Shown piece by piece: positions 51,598-60,625 of a stretch of 64,000 bases of DNA. This stretch comes from Ornithinibacillus caprae (GTDB taxonomy: Bacteria; Bacillota; Bacilli; Bacillales; Amphibacillaceae): assembly GCF_009728145.1 (NCBI RefSeq), contig NZ_WOCA01000002.1, positions 186,001 to 250,000 of the forward strand. Direction: 5' to 3'. Numbering within the stretch: the stretch's first letter is position 1; each line of letters starts with the position of its first letter. The notes beneath the pieces were generated by a model. It searched no databases. It worked only from the letters and a program-made list of their open reading frames with translations, and had not been told where the DNA came from. A program made the translations under genes and the position numbers.

Positions 51598-51629
51598 AGG
51601 ACTTTTCTTCTTCCTAAAAGAAAAGTCCT
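51598..51629. terminator. Hairpin after the sugar isomerase gene
   Basis: AGGACTTTTC (51598-51607) pairs perfectly with GAAAAGTCCT (51620-51629). It is downstream of the minus-strand isomerase (ends 51720). It lacks a clear T run, so termination is only probable. The rest of the 51427-51719 gap is AT-rich and shows nothing else. Confidence 0.5.
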
Positions 51630-51719
51630 CCATTATTTCAAGTTTACTAAAGTAAAAATCTAATAGCAAACAACTCTATTATAGGCCAAGGTTTTAATAA
51701 AATGAGCACTTATCGGAAA

Positions 51720-52688
51720 TTACGTCCACCACATCTCCCCAATAGATTCCTTCACCATCACTGGCTTCAATGTATTAACAGCCTTTGTAAACCCTTCGTC
51801 AATAGACATCAAGCCATCCTCATGCTCAATGCTAACTACATAGTCATATCCATAGAGTCGTAGAGTACTAATCATATCTGCCCAAACCTTAGAATCATGT
51901 CCAAACCCAACCGTGCGGAAATACCAAGCACGATGTTGCATATCTGAATAGGAAGTCATATCTGTTAGTCCGTTTCGATTCATATTTGGTTGGTCGATAA
52001 TGGTGTCCTTTGCATGGAAGTGGTGAATTGCATTTTCCCGACCTAGTATTTTAATTGATTCAACCGGATCAATGCCTTGCCACCACATATGGCTTGGATC
52101 AAGGTTAGCACCAATAGCTGGACCACATGCTTCTCTTAACCGTAAAAGTGTTGCGGGTGTATGTACCGAAAATCCTCCATGAAGCTCTAGTCCAATTTTC
52201 ACATGGTGCTCCTTTGCAAAGGCTGCTTTTTCCCTCCAGTACGGAATAATCTTTTCTTCCCATTGCCATGTTAAAATTTCCTGAAATTCATTCGGCCATG
52301 GTGCGACTGGCCAGTTCGGATATTTCGCATCCTCATGGTCACCTGGACAACCGGAGAAGGTATTTACCACCGGAATACCGAGCTTGCTAGCTAGTTTTAC
52401 CGTTTTATCGAACAAGGCATTCGCCTCATCTGCAATGTGTTTTTGTGGATGAAGTGGATTGCCATGACAACTTAAAGCGCTTACAATTAATCCTTTACTT
52501 TTAATTGTTTCGATAAAATCCTTCTGCTTTTGTTCATCTGCTAATAATTCATCCACCTTGCAATGGGCATCACCAGGGTAGCCTCCCGTACCTAATTCAA
52601 CTGCCTCAATTCCTTTTGCGGCTACATGATCCAGCATTTCCTCTACATTTTTATCAGAAAATAATACTGAAAAAACTCCTAATTTCAT
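51720..52688 (-). CDS. Sugar phosphate isomerase/epimerase (xylose-isomerase-like TIM barrel)
   Basis: A 322-residue TIM-barrel protein of the AP_endonuc_2/IolE-IolI type. Metal-binding features are ELGTGGYPG, the KIGLELHGGF (Glu), GANLDPSHMWWQG (Asp, His), HFHAKD, and SIEHED (Glu near the C-terminus). AAGGAGGTTTTTTC precedes the ATG. It is divergent from the LacI gene and its promoter carries a TGTAATCCGTTACA site, so it belongs to the same regulon. Sugar or inositol-type substrates are typical. Confidence 0.9.
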   Translation of the reverse strand: MKLGVFSVLFSDKNVEEMLDHVAAKGIEAVELGTGGYPGDAHCKVDELLADEQKQKDFIETIKSKGLIVSALSCHGNPLHPQKHIADEANALFDKTVKLASKLGIPVVNTFSGCPGDHEDAKYPNWPVAPWPNEFQEILTWQWEEKIIPYWREKAAFAKEHHVKIGLELHGGFSVHTPATLLRLREACGPAIGANLDPSHMWWQGIDPVESIKILGRENAIHHFHAKDTIIDQPNMNRNGLTDMTSYSDMQHRAWYFRTVGFGHDSKVWADMISTLRLYGYDYVVSIEHEDGLMSIDEGFTKAVNTLKPVMVKESIGEMWWT

Positions 52689-52712
52689 GAAAAAACCTCC
52701 TTTATGGAAATT

Positions 52713-52735
52713 TGTAATCCGTTACATCTATTATA
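52713..52735 (-). promoter_or_regulatory. LacI operator and promoter -10 of the isomerase gene
   Basis: On the minus strand TATAAT (52730-52735) is followed by TGTAACGGATTACA (52713-52726). The plus-strand reading TGTAATCCGTTACA is the exact reverse complement of the site at 54980-54993. Confidence 0.8.
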
Positions 52736-52798
52736 CATAATATTTATGAAAATCAATACAAAAAATCATTATTTTTGAAATTAACGCGCAATTTTGTA

Positions 52799-52846
52799 TT
52801 GACAAACAATCACCTGCGTTTTACAATCAACATGTAATCGATTACA
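52799..52846 (+). promoter_or_regulatory. lacI promoter with overlapping operator
   Basis: TTGACA at 52799-52804, 17 bases, TACAAT at 52822-52827, then the palindrome TGTAATCGATTACA at 52833-52846 at the expected transcription start. This suggests autoregulation. Confidence 0.82.
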
Positions 52847-52884
52847 TTTAGTGAGACTTATATATAGTGAAAGTAGGAATCATC

Positions 52885-53871
52885 ATGGCAAATATTCAAC
52901 AAATCGCTCAAAAAGCGGGAGTTTCCGTTGCAACGGTATCTAGAGTATTAAACAACGCTACATCAGTAACCCCACAGACAAGGCATAAAGTAGAAATTGC
53001 AATAAAGGAGCTAAAGTACGAACCTAGTATGCTAGGACGAAATCTACGAAACTCAGAAAGCCGTCTATTGCTTGTCCTACTGCCTAGCATTTCCAATCCA
53101 TTTTACAACGAGATTATAAATGGTATCCAAAACACGGCAATAGCAAAAAACTACAACATTCTTCTATGTGAGACAGACTCCAAACCCGAACGTGAAAATA
53201 TTTATTTTAATATGGTCAAAAACAAGCTGGCTGACGGTGTCATATCAATGGATCCAACGGTTAATATGCAAAAACTGAATGAATTAGCAGAAAATCATCC
53301 AGTCATTCTTTGTAGTGAATATGAAGAAGGAGGAAGTATTCCGTACATTACTGTTGATAGTGAGTTAGCTGCTTACCAGGCGGTTAAGCATTTAATTAAA
53401 CTAGGTAATGAAAGAATAGCACTCATCAATTCGGATGAAAAGTTTCTCTATGCGAGACTTCGTCGAGCGGGATATGAACGAGCACTCAAAGAGTTTAATC
53501 TTCCTATCCGTGATGAATGGATTTATCATACCAAGGATTTAGAGTTTGAACATGGTGTGCAGGCAATGAGAATGCTGCTACAGTCAGAAGAGAAGCCAAC
53601 TGCAGTATTTGCCGTATCGGATACATTAGCTATCGGTGCACTAAAGGCCATAAATGGTGGGGGGGATACTCCTAATCCAATTGCAGTTGTTGGTTTTGAT
53701 AATATCAGCTTTTCAAGTATGACAAACCCAACCCTTACGACCATTTCACAACCAATGTTCAAAATGGGTAGTTTAGCAGCAGATATGCTAATGAATAGCA
53801 TTAAGGGCGACAGAGTTGAAAGCATTGTTTTAGATCATGAATTAATTATTCGTGAGTCTACGATGGGGTAG
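52885..53871 (+). CDS. LacI family transcriptional regulator
   Basis: A 328-residue repressor with the LacI helix-turn-helix (IQQIAQKAGVSVATVSRVLNN, residues 3-24) and a periplasmic-binding-like effector domain (LLLVLLPSISNPFYNEIINGI, AVVGFDNISFSSMTNPTLTTI). The ATG at 52885 follows GTAGGAATC; an in-frame GTG at 52867 is less likely. Three TGTAAY-type palindromes in the surrounding 2.3 kb are the probable operators. It precedes, on the same strand, the oxidoreductase and isomerase genes it is likely to control. Confidence 0.94.
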   Translation: MANIQQIAQKAGVSVATVSRVLNNATSVTPQTRHKVEIAIKELKYEPSMLGRNLRNSESRLLLVLLPSISNPFYNEIINGIQNTAIAKNYNILLCETDSKPERENIYFNMVKNKLADGVISMDPTVNMQKLNELAENHPVILCSEYEEGGSIPYITVDSELAAYQAVKHLIKLGNERIALINSDEKFLYARLRRAGYERALKEFNLPIRDEWIYHTKDLEFEHGVQAMRMLLQSEEKPTAVFAVSDTLAIGALKAINGGGDTPNPIAVVGFDNISFSSMTNPTLTTISQPMFKMGSLAADMLMNSIKGDRVESIVLDHELIIRESTMG

Positions 53872-53903
53872 GGAGTTATCTTGATAGGAGGGAGATCTGT
53901 CTT

Positions 53904-54917
53904 ATGAAATTCAATGTAGGGATTATTGGATGTGGTTCGATTACTAGATTTCGACATGCACCTGAATACAAAGCGAATCCTCATGTTGAGGAAATCGTCT
54001 TCTATGATCGAAATATTGAGCGGGCCCAACGCTTAGCGGAGGAGTTTGGTGGGCGGGTCGCTGAAAAGCTGGAAGACTTACTTACTGATTCATCCATTGT
54101 TGCTATTAGCGATTGCTCCTCAAATGAAGCGCATCATATCAATACGCCAAAAGCTCTAGAAAGTGGGAAGCACGTTTTATGTGAAAAGCCATTAGCAATT
54201 AGTGTTAAGCATGCGAAAATTATTCTTGAAGCAGAACGTAAATCTGGCAAAAAATTAATGATTGACCAGAACCAACGTTTTACAAAAGCTCATCAAAAGG
54301 CTAAAGAAATTATACAAAGTCAAGAGCTAGGTGAGGTGCTCACCTTTAAGACTTCCTTTGGCCACCAAGGTCCAGAAAGCTGGGGAGTAACAAAATCGAA
54401 TGCGACTTGGTTTTTTAAAAAGGATCGTTCCCATTCAGGTGTTGCGGGAGACTTGGGAATTCACAAAATTGATTTGATTCATTACTTATTGGATGATGAA
54501 ATTGAGGATGTGCATGCCTTTCATGGAGCTCTTGATAAGGTTGATGAACACGGAAAACCGATAGAAGTATGTGATAATGTTGTATGCGCGTTAAAAACGA
54601 AAAAGGGTCGATTGGGAACTGCTTCTTTTTCTTGGACTTATTACGGGGCTGAAGATAACGCAACGACCATTTATTGTCAGAAGGGGATTTTAAAAATATA
54701 TCATGATCCAGAAGCACAGCTCATCATGGAAATGAATGATGGTTCGGTGGTTAAATACGAGCTGGAACAGATTCAGACCAATGACAATCAAACCAATACA
54801 GGGGTTATTGATGCCTTTATTGATTGCATTGTGAACGATCTAAATTCGCCAGTTACCAGTCGTGAGGCGGTTGCTTCTTTGAAAGTAGTTGAAAAGATAC
54901 TAGGGTCATCGAATTAG
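53904..54917 (+). CDS. Gfo/Idh/MocA family oxidoreductase 1
   Basis: A 337-residue NAD(P)-dependent dehydrogenase of the Gfo/Idh/MocA family: Rossmann motif VGIIGCGSITRFRH, the EKP motif HVLCEKPLAI with the catalytic Lys, and a C-terminal domain with GVAGDLGIHKIDLIHYLL (His/Asp pair) typical for inositol or sugar substrates. AGGAGGGAG precedes the ATG. It is followed after an internal LacI-controlled promoter by an isomerase and a second oxidoreductase. Confidence 0.92.
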   Translation: MKFNVGIIGCGSITRFRHAPEYKANPHVEEIVFYDRNIERAQRLAEEFGGRVAEKLEDLLTDSSIVAISDCSSNEAHHINTPKALESGKHVLCEKPLAISVKHAKIILEAERKSGKKLMIDQNQRFTKAHQKAKEIIQSQELGEVLTFKTSFGHQGPESWGVTKSNATWFFKKDRSHSGVAGDLGIHKIDLIHYLLDDEIEDVHAFHGALDKVDEHGKPIEVCDNVVCALKTKKGRLGTASFSWTYYGAEDNATTIYCQKGILKIYHDPEAQLIMEMNDGSVVKYELEQIQTNDNQTNTGVIDAFIDCIVNDLNSPVTSREAVASLKVVEKILGSSN

Positions 54918-54947
54918 GATAAAAGCGGTATAAATTTTCAAAATAAT

Positions 54948-54993
54948 TTGACTTAATTTTATTTTTAAATTAAGATGTTTGTAACGGATTACA
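54948..54993 (+). promoter_or_regulatory. Internal LacI-controlled promoter
   Basis: TTGACT at 54948-54953 and TAAGAT at 54971-54976 with 17 bases between, then TGTAACGGATTACA at 54980-54993. It would start transcription of the second isomerase and oxidoreductase. Confidence 0.8.
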
Positions 54994-55064
54994 TTTATAA
55001 AACTCCAAGCAAAATATTCCCAGCTTACCTTGTAATCCATGACCAATATGACGGGAGGGGTAGC

Positions 55065-55880
55065 ATGTTTAAACAGCTTGCGATCAATTCGAATACCTAT
55101 CATGGCTTTTCGTTAGAGGATGCTGTAAAAGGAGCGAGTAAGGCAGGTTTTAAGCAGATCGAATTAGCCGCCGTAAAGGACCATACCGCTCATGTTTTAC
55201 CCAATATGTCAGCAGAAGAGCTCCAAGGAATTCAGGTATTGCTCCAAACATACGGAATGACCTGTGTTGGAATTGGTGCGCATAGTAATGTGATGAGGGA
55301 AGAAGGTATTGCTAATTTGATGGAGAGTATCGAATTAGCTGTATATTTTGATTGCCGGTATGTGGTTACGGCAACGGGTGATGCACATTATGATTCAGAT
55401 GTTATTGAGGATACAAGGCTATTAGCCGAAAATTTAGAGCCAGTCCTAAAGAAGTGTGAGGAGACAGGGAAAATTCTTGTCTTGGAGACACATGGCAATA
55501 ATTTTGCTTCAGGTATTTCTTTGAAAAAACTAGCTCAAACATTAAATAATCGTGTCAAAATCAATTACGATACAGCCAATGTGATCTTTTATGGTGATGT
55601 GTTGCCATATGAGGATTTAGAGGCTTCCATAAAAGAGGTGGAGTTTATTCATTTAAAGGATAAGCTTGGTGCGAATCATGAGTGGAATTTCCCTGCAATT
55701 GGTGATGGGTATCTTGATTTTAACCGAATCTTTACCATCCTTGAAAAAGGAAGTTATCAAGGTCCGATTAGTGTAGAAATTGAGTTTACCCCAGATGGTC
55801 CTAAAAATCTAGAGGAGGTAAATGAATCAGTAAAACGATCGTTTACCTATCTTGAGAGCTTACTAGGTGGAAAGAGGTAG
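55065..55880 (+). CDS. Sugar phosphate isomerase/epimerase 2 (TIM barrel)
   Basis: A 271-residue AP_endonuc_2-type protein with metal-site features ILVLETHGNNFASG (Glu), NYDTANVIFYGD (Asp), EFIHLKDK and SVEIEFTPDGP (Glu). The ATG at 55065 follows GACGGGAGGGG; in-frame codons upstream cross the promoter and operator. It is more distantly related to the 51720 isomerase than expected for a duplicate and probably acts on a later or earlier intermediate of the same sugar. Confidence 0.88.
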   Translation: MFKQLAINSNTYHGFSLEDAVKGASKAGFKQIELAAVKDHTAHVLPNMSAEELQGIQVLLQTYGMTCVGIGAHSNVMREEGIANLMESIELAVYFDCRYVVTATGDAHYDSDVIEDTRLLAENLEPVLKKCEETGKILVLETHGNNFASGISLKKLAQTLNNRVKINYDTANVIFYGDVLPYEDLEASIKEVEFIHLKDKLGANHEWNFPAIGDGYLDFNRIFTILEKGSYQGPISVEIEFTPDGPKNLEEVNESVKRSFTYLESLLGGKR

Positions 55881-55889
55881 GAGGCTATC

Positions 55890-56885
55890 ATGAAACGTAT
55901 TGGACTAGTTGGATTAGGGTTTATTGGTAAAACGCACTTTGAAGCGTATCGGAAGATCCCTCATGCGGAGGTAACAGCTATTTGTACGAAAGGTAAAAGT
56001 AATGATGAATTAACAGCTTCTTTTGAAGGAGCATTTGTTTCAGATTATGATGAACTGTTACAGCGAGAGGATATTGATGTTGTTGATATTTGCGTACCGA
56101 CCTTTTTACATGAGGAGTATATCACAAAGGCTGCTAAAGCTGGAAAGCATATTATTTGTGAAAAACCGTTAACCTTATCGGAAAAAGCTGCTGATCGAAT
56201 GTATGATGTCATTGGAAAATATGATGTAAGGCTGTTTGTCGGCCACGTACTTCGGTTTTGGCCAGAATATCAGACCATTAAAGCTTATAGTGAGTCAGGT
56301 AAATTGAATAACATTGATACGATTCATGCCGAGAGATTAGGCCAGCTTCCAGCTTGGAGCGAATGGTTCCAACATCCTGAAAAAAGTGGTGGAGCTCTGT
56401 TTGACCTTCATATTCATGATATTGATTTTGCCTATTATTTGCTTGGTGAGGTGGAGAGTGTTTATGCAGTAGGACATCAAAATCAATATGGGGCATGGGA
56501 TCAGATCATAACAACGCTTACGTTTAAAAATCAGGCAAAAGCTGTTTTGGAAGCATCCCAGCGAATGCCACATGGATATCCATTTACGATGTCGCTGAGG
56601 GCACAGACATCCGAGAACGTATTGGACTTCCAGGTAAAAGCTGGGGAAAACATTGAAAGTATTCATGATCGTCACTTTGTATTTTACGAAGGAGAACAAA
56701 AGAAGATGGTAGATGTTGAGGAAGCAGATGCGTTTGTCAATGAATTAAATTATTTTATCGATTGTATGGAAAAAGATCAAGAAAACCAAATAGTTCCATT
56801 AGACGACGTATTATACATAATTAAACTACTCAAAGTGATTGAAAAGTCGTTGGTAATAGGGCGAGAGGTACAAATTTCATTTTAA
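55890..56885 (+). CDS. Gfo/Idh/MocA family oxidoreductase 2
   Basis: A 331-residue NAD(P)-dependent dehydrogenase with Rossmann motif IGLVGLGFIGKTHFEAY, catalytic EKP motif HIICEKPLTL and the C-terminal GGALFDLHIHDIDFAYYLLGEV histidine-rich substrate site. GTAGGAGGC precedes the ATG. It is the fourth catabolic gene of the regulon; together with the first it may perform oxidation and reduction at the 3-position of a sugar or inositol, as known for this family. Confidence 0.91.
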   Translation: MKRIGLVGLGFIGKTHFEAYRKIPHAEVTAICTKGKSNDELTASFEGAFVSDYDELLQREDIDVVDICVPTFLHEEYITKAAKAGKHIICEKPLTLSEKAADRMYDVIGKYDVRLFVGHVLRFWPEYQTIKAYSESGKLNNIDTIHAERLGQLPAWSEWFQHPEKSGGALFDLHIHDIDFAYYLLGEVESVYAVGHQNQYGAWDQIITTLTFKNQAKAVLEASQRMPHGYPFTMSLRAQTSENVLDFQVKAGENIESIHDRHFVFYEGEQKKMVDVEEADAFVNELNYFIDCMEKDQENQIVPLDDVLYIIKLLKVIEKSLVIGREVQISF

Positions 56886-56892
56886 CAGGAAT

Positions 56893-56906
56893 TGAAAGCG
56901 CTTTAT
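56893..56906 (+). promoter_or_regulatory. CcpA cre site before the ABC transporter
   Basis: TGAAAGCGCTTTAT differs in one end position from a palindromic cre consensus (TGAAAGCGCTTTCA-like) and lies 60 bases before the binding-protein start. Catabolite repression of sugar uptake is the expected effect. Confidence 0.7.
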
Positions 56907-56964
56907 CAAATTTAGGTTTCATCATTAATTTATTGGATAGATTTTCAAAATGGAGGGGGTTTTT

Positions 56965-57927
56965 ATGTTGAAAAAGTTTGTAAGGCTGTTTGTATTGCTT
57001 GTATTGGTCATGGTTCCAGTGTTGAGTGCATGTGGAGATGATGCTTCTGGAGGTGGAGATTCAGGTGATAAGTATAAGGTTGGTATTCTGGCTCCTGCCG
57101 TTACACATGGATGGGTTGCTGCGGTTGCCTATCATGCGGAATCTCGTGCGGAAGAATTATCTGACCAGATTGAGTATCAAATTCATACGAGTAGTGATGC
57201 TTCTGAAATGACATCACAGCTTGACGATTTAATCACTTGGGGAGCAGAGGCAATTGTAGCATTCCCGCAGTGGGAAGGAATGGAAGTTCCGATTCAACGT
57301 GCGCTGGATGAAGGGATTGAAGTGGTAAACTTTGATATCGTTATTGATGTAGACGGTGTGTATCGTGTTGCTGGTGATAACTACGATATGGGTGTCCAAG
57401 GGGCAAACTATATTGTTGATAAGGTTGGAACAGAAGGTGAGGTTGTTATTTTAGAGGTACCTTCTGCTGGTTCTGTATCTGAATTACGAACAGATGGATT
57501 TATGGATACGATTGAAGAAATCGCACCAGATTTAAACCTACACACGTATGCGACGCAATTTACAAGAGAAGATGGGTTGAAGGATTTTGCTGATATTTTA
57601 ACAAGCTTAAATCATATTGACGCCGTATATTCTTTGGATGATGAAACGTCAATTGGTGTCCTGCAAGCAATTAGTGAAGCTGGTCGAGACGACATTCAAG
57701 TCGTTACTGGTGGCGGAGGTATGCAAGAATACTTCGAGATGATGCCAGAAAATGAGGATATTTGGATTCAATCTGCACTATACAGCCCAGCTATGGTTAA
57801 AGACGCAGTTGATATCGCAGTTGATTTATTAGAAGGTAATGACGTTGACATGGAAACAATCATTCCAACAACCGTAGTTGACCGCGATAACTACGAAGAA
57901 TTTTTGGATGACGGATCCCCTTACTAG
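56965..57927 (+). CDS. Sugar ABC transporter substrate-binding lipoprotein (RbsB-like)
   Basis: A 320-residue lipoprotein (ATG at 56965 after TGGAGGGGG; lipobox LSACG near residue 23). It belongs to the peripla_BP_4 family: KVGILAPAVTHGWVAAVAYHAE at the mature start, then VVNFDIVIDVDGVYRVAGDNYDMGVQGA and EGEVVILEVPSAGSVSELRTDGFMD. It captures the sugar for the RbsA/RbsC-type transporter downstream. A long perfect hairpin separates it from the ATPase gene, probably allowing more binding protein than transporter. Confidence 0.92.
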   Translation: MLKKFVRLFVLLVLVMVPVLSACGDDASGGGDSGDKYKVGILAPAVTHGWVAAVAYHAESRAEELSDQIEYQIHTSSDASEMTSQLDDLITWGAEAIVAFPQWEGMEVPIQRALDEGIEVVNFDIVIDVDGVYRVAGDNYDMGVQGANYIVDKVGTEGEVVILEVPSAGSVSELRTDGFMDTIEEIAPDLNLHTYATQFTREDGLKDFADILTSLNHIDAVYSLDDETSIGVLQAISEAGRDDIQVVTGGGGMQEYFEMMPENEDIWIQSALYSPAMVKDAVDIAVDLLEGNDVDMETIIPTTVVDRDNYEEFLDDGSPY

Positions 57928-57941
57928 GGGTCAGGTCACTA

Positions 57942-57982
57942 GGGTCAGGTCCACTGTCCCAAAGGGACGGTGGACCTGACCC
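57942..57982 (+). repeat. Perfect 19-bp hairpin from the GTCCC repeat family, inside the ABC operon
   Basis: GGGTCAGGTCCACTGTCCC (57942-57960) pairs with GGGACGGTGGACCTGACCC (57964-57982) around an AAA loop, with one G-T pair. A further CCATTGTCCC follows. It lies between the binding-protein and ATPase genes and lacks a T run. Confidence 0.9.
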
Positions 57983-58018
57983 CATTGTCCCACTGAATAT
58001 TAGCATGGATGTGATGGC

Positions 58019-59548
58019 ATGAGAATTGAGATGAAGAATATCCGTAAGTCATTTGGGAGTAATGATGTGATTAAGGATGTGTCCTTTTCTGTTGAGGGTG
58101 GTGAAATTTGTGCGCTGCTCGGTGAAAATGGGGCGGGAAAATCGACATTAATGAATATTCTTGGTGGGGTTTACCAAACGGATGCGGGATCGATTTTAGT
58201 TAATGGTCAGCAAGTAGACTTTGAAAAGCCTTCCGATTCAATGGAAGCGGGAATCGCTTTTATCCATCAGGAACTAAATTTAATTAATGATTTACCTATC
58301 TATGAAAATATGTTTTTAGGTCGGGAAATAAAAACGAAACGGGGAAGTCTAGATTTAAAACAAATGTATCAACAAACGGCTGACATGTTTGAACGAATGA
58401 ATATCGACCTAGACCCGGGTAAAATGGTTCGTGACCTAGATGCATCCTATAAACAAATAGTAGAAATCTGCCGTGCAATGATGACGAATGCATCGATTAT
58501 TATTATGGATGAGCCCACCACATCGCTAACCGATTCTGAAATTGTACGAGTTTTTAATATGATGGAAACCATGAAGGAGCACAATGTCGGGATCATTTTC
58601 ATTTCCCATAAATTAAAAGAGGTATTACAAATTTGTAATAAGTATCTCGTGCTTCGAGATGGGAATTTGGTTGCAGAAGGAAATGTAAGTGATGTTACTA
58701 CAAAGGATTTGGCTAGTTATATGGTTGGTTATGATGTAAGAACGGAGTCACTAAGAAGAGAGAAAAACATGGAAGAAGAAGATAAAGAAGAAGTATTAAG
58801 GGTAGAAGGATTAACGGATAAACACCATTTCAGAGATATTAGCTTTTCTGTAAAAGCAGGAGAAATTGTTGGTGTGACAGGGCTTCTCGGAGATGGTCGG
58901 AGTGAGCTGTTTCAAGCAATCTTTGGGGCGGATCCATTCTCATCGGGGAAAATTTACTTGAACGGAAAAGAAGTGAACATAGGTAGTACCTATCAAGCCA
59001 TTAAAGAAGGCATTGCCTATCTTCCTCGTAATCGAAAAGAGAATGGAATTTTAAAGGATATGAATATTTTCGAAAATGCATCGATTGTAACATGGCCAAT
59101 GTTTTCAAAACGTGGAGTTATTAATACTGCAAAGCATAAACAGAAATTCAAGGAACACCGTGGTACGTTAAGATTAAAGATGGGCGAGCTGACAGATAGC
59201 ATTACTAGTCTATCTGGGGGGAACCAACAGAAGGTAGTTTTATCAAAGTGGTTAGCTGCAAACCCAAGGCTACTAATTTTAGATAATCCTACACAGGGCG
59301 TCGATGTAGGGGCAAAGGAAGATATTTACGATATTATCATCAAGCTTGCCGAGGAGAATATTGCGATCGTTGTATTATCTAGTGAGGCTCATGAGATTAT
59401 CCGCGTTTGTGATAGAGCATTAGTTATGTATCACGGTGTTATTCAAGGAGAAGTTCGTGACGACAGGATGAATGAGCAAGAAATTATGCGTCTAGCTACT
59501 GGTGGGGATTTTGGTTTGGAGAGGAGAGAACACCAATATGAAACCTGA
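58019..59548 (+). CDS. Sugar ABC transporter ATPase (RbsA-like, two ABC domains)
   Basis: A 509-residue double ATPase. Domain 1: Walker A GENGAGKST, Walker B IIIMDEPTTSLT, signature SYKQIVEIC (a degenerate first signature is common). Domain 2: GLLGDGRSE (degenerate Walker A, as usual), LSGGNQQKV signature, and ILDNPTQGVDVGAKEDIY. GGATGTGATGGC precedes the ATG. It overlaps the permease gene by eleven bases. Confidence 0.94.
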   Translation: MRIEMKNIRKSFGSNDVIKDVSFSVEGGEICALLGENGAGKSTLMNILGGVYQTDAGSILVNGQQVDFEKPSDSMEAGIAFIHQELNLINDLPIYENMFLGREIKTKRGSLDLKQMYQQTADMFERMNIDLDPGKMVRDLDASYKQIVEICRAMMTNASIIIMDEPTTSLTDSEIVRVFNMMETMKEHNVGIIFISHKLKEVLQICNKYLVLRDGNLVAEGNVSDVTTKDLASYMVGYDVRTESLRREKNMEEEDKEEVLRVEGLTDKHHFRDISFSVKAGEIVGVTGLLGDGRSELFQAIFGADPFSSGKIYLNGKEVNIGSTYQAIKEGIAYLPRNRKENGILKDMNIFENASIVTWPMFSKRGVINTAKHKQKFKEHRGTLRLKMGELTDSITSLSGGNQQKVVLSKWLAANPRLLILDNPTQGVDVGAKEDIYDIIIKLAEENIAIVVLSSEAHEIIRVCDRALVMYHGVIQGEVRDDRMNEQEIMRLATGGDFGLERREHQYET

Positions 59549-60605
59549 ATTAGAGAATAATACCACTGACCCGGTAAAAACGAAGAAAACGTTTATCGAA
59601 TGGTTTTCGTATAAATGGTCAAATGACCCACTTTTTAGTATATTAATTGCCCTTATTATTATGGTTATATTGCAAACGTTGACACTAGGATTTGATTATG
59701 ACTCCGTTGGGGAATGGTTTGGGGCGTGGATGAATAATTGGATCAATATTTTACGCAACAATGCTGGTATTGGAATCATTGCATTAGGGATGACCTTGGT
59801 TATTATGACAGGAGGAATTGATTTAGCGGTCGGTTCTACTTTGGTTATTACCGGTGCTTTCACTATGTATCTGTTAGATACGGGAAGTGGAGGAATTCTA
59901 GCTGCAGTTGGTGTAACGGGGGTCCCGGCTATTATTCTTACTGTTATTTTAGTCATGGCGTTTGGATACCTATTAGGTTCTCTTATTGGTGTAACGGTAA
60001 CGAAAGGGAAGGTACCACCATTTATCGCAACACTGGGTGCAATGATGATTTTTAGAAGTGTAACCCAGCATTTTGCACAAGGATATAATACAACTGTTCC
60101 AATGGAATTTTTACAGATATCTAGTTTAAAAATAGGAAATCTAATGATTATGCCGATTATTTATTGGGCGATCATTGCTGTTATTCTTTACTATGTTTCC
60201 AAGCGAACGACCTTTGGGCGACAAATTATTGCAGTTGGTTCCAATGAAAGAGCAGCAAAGCTTTCGGGTGTAAATGTTAATAAAGTGAAGCTTCGTGTCT
60301 ATGCGCTGATGGGACTTTTAGTTTCCATTGCGGCTATTATTCAAGTATCTCGTATCGGCTCGATGGACTTCTCTAATGCAGGTAGAGGAATGGAAATGGA
60401 TGCCATTGCAGCAGCTGTTGTCGGTGGAACCAATATGCTTGGAGGACGAGGGTATATTCTAGGTACGGTATACGGCATGCTCATCATTGCTGTCATGAAT
60501 AATCTACTAAACCTGTTTGGAGTACCTCCCTTCCTACGAGACGCCTTCAAAGGAGTCATCGTAATTGTAGCAGTGCTACTACAGAGAAAAGAGAAAAGTG
60601 CATAG
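59538..60605 (+). CDS. Sugar ABC transporter permease (RbsC-like)
   Basis: A 355-residue membrane protein with about ten helices of the BPD_transp_2 family: NNAGIGIIALGMTLVIMTGGIDLAVGSTLVITGAF, PPFIATLGAMMIFRSV, and the ASAIIQ-type cytoplasmic loop NERAAKLSGVNVNKVKLRVYALMG. The ATG at 59538 follows GAGAGGAGAGAA. It completes the importer for the regulon's sugar. Confidence 0.94.
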   Translation: MKPELENNTTDPVKTKKTFIEWFSYKWSNDPLFSILIALIIMVILQTLTLGFDYDSVGEWFGAWMNNWINILRNNAGIGIIALGMTLVIMTGGIDLAVGSTLVITGAFTMYLLDTGSGGILAAVGVTGVPAIILTVILVMAFGYLLGSLIGVTVTKGKVPPFIATLGAMMIFRSVTQHFAQGYNTTVPMEFLQISSLKIGNLMIMPIIYWAIIAVILYYVSKRTTFGRQIIAVGSNERAAKLSGVNVNKVKLRVYALMGLLVSIAAIIQVSRIGSMDFSNAGRGMEMDAIAAAVVGGTNMLGGRGYILGTVYGMLIIAVMNNLLNLFGVPPFLRDAFKGVIVIVAVLLQRKEKSA

Positions 60606-60625
60606 AAGATGAAGGGAGTGTCTCT

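Noticed and set aside
51391-51669. 92-codon minus-strand open frame
   Set aside because: It runs through the perfect hairpin and into the c-di-GMP aptamer; those are RNA structures, not coding sequence.
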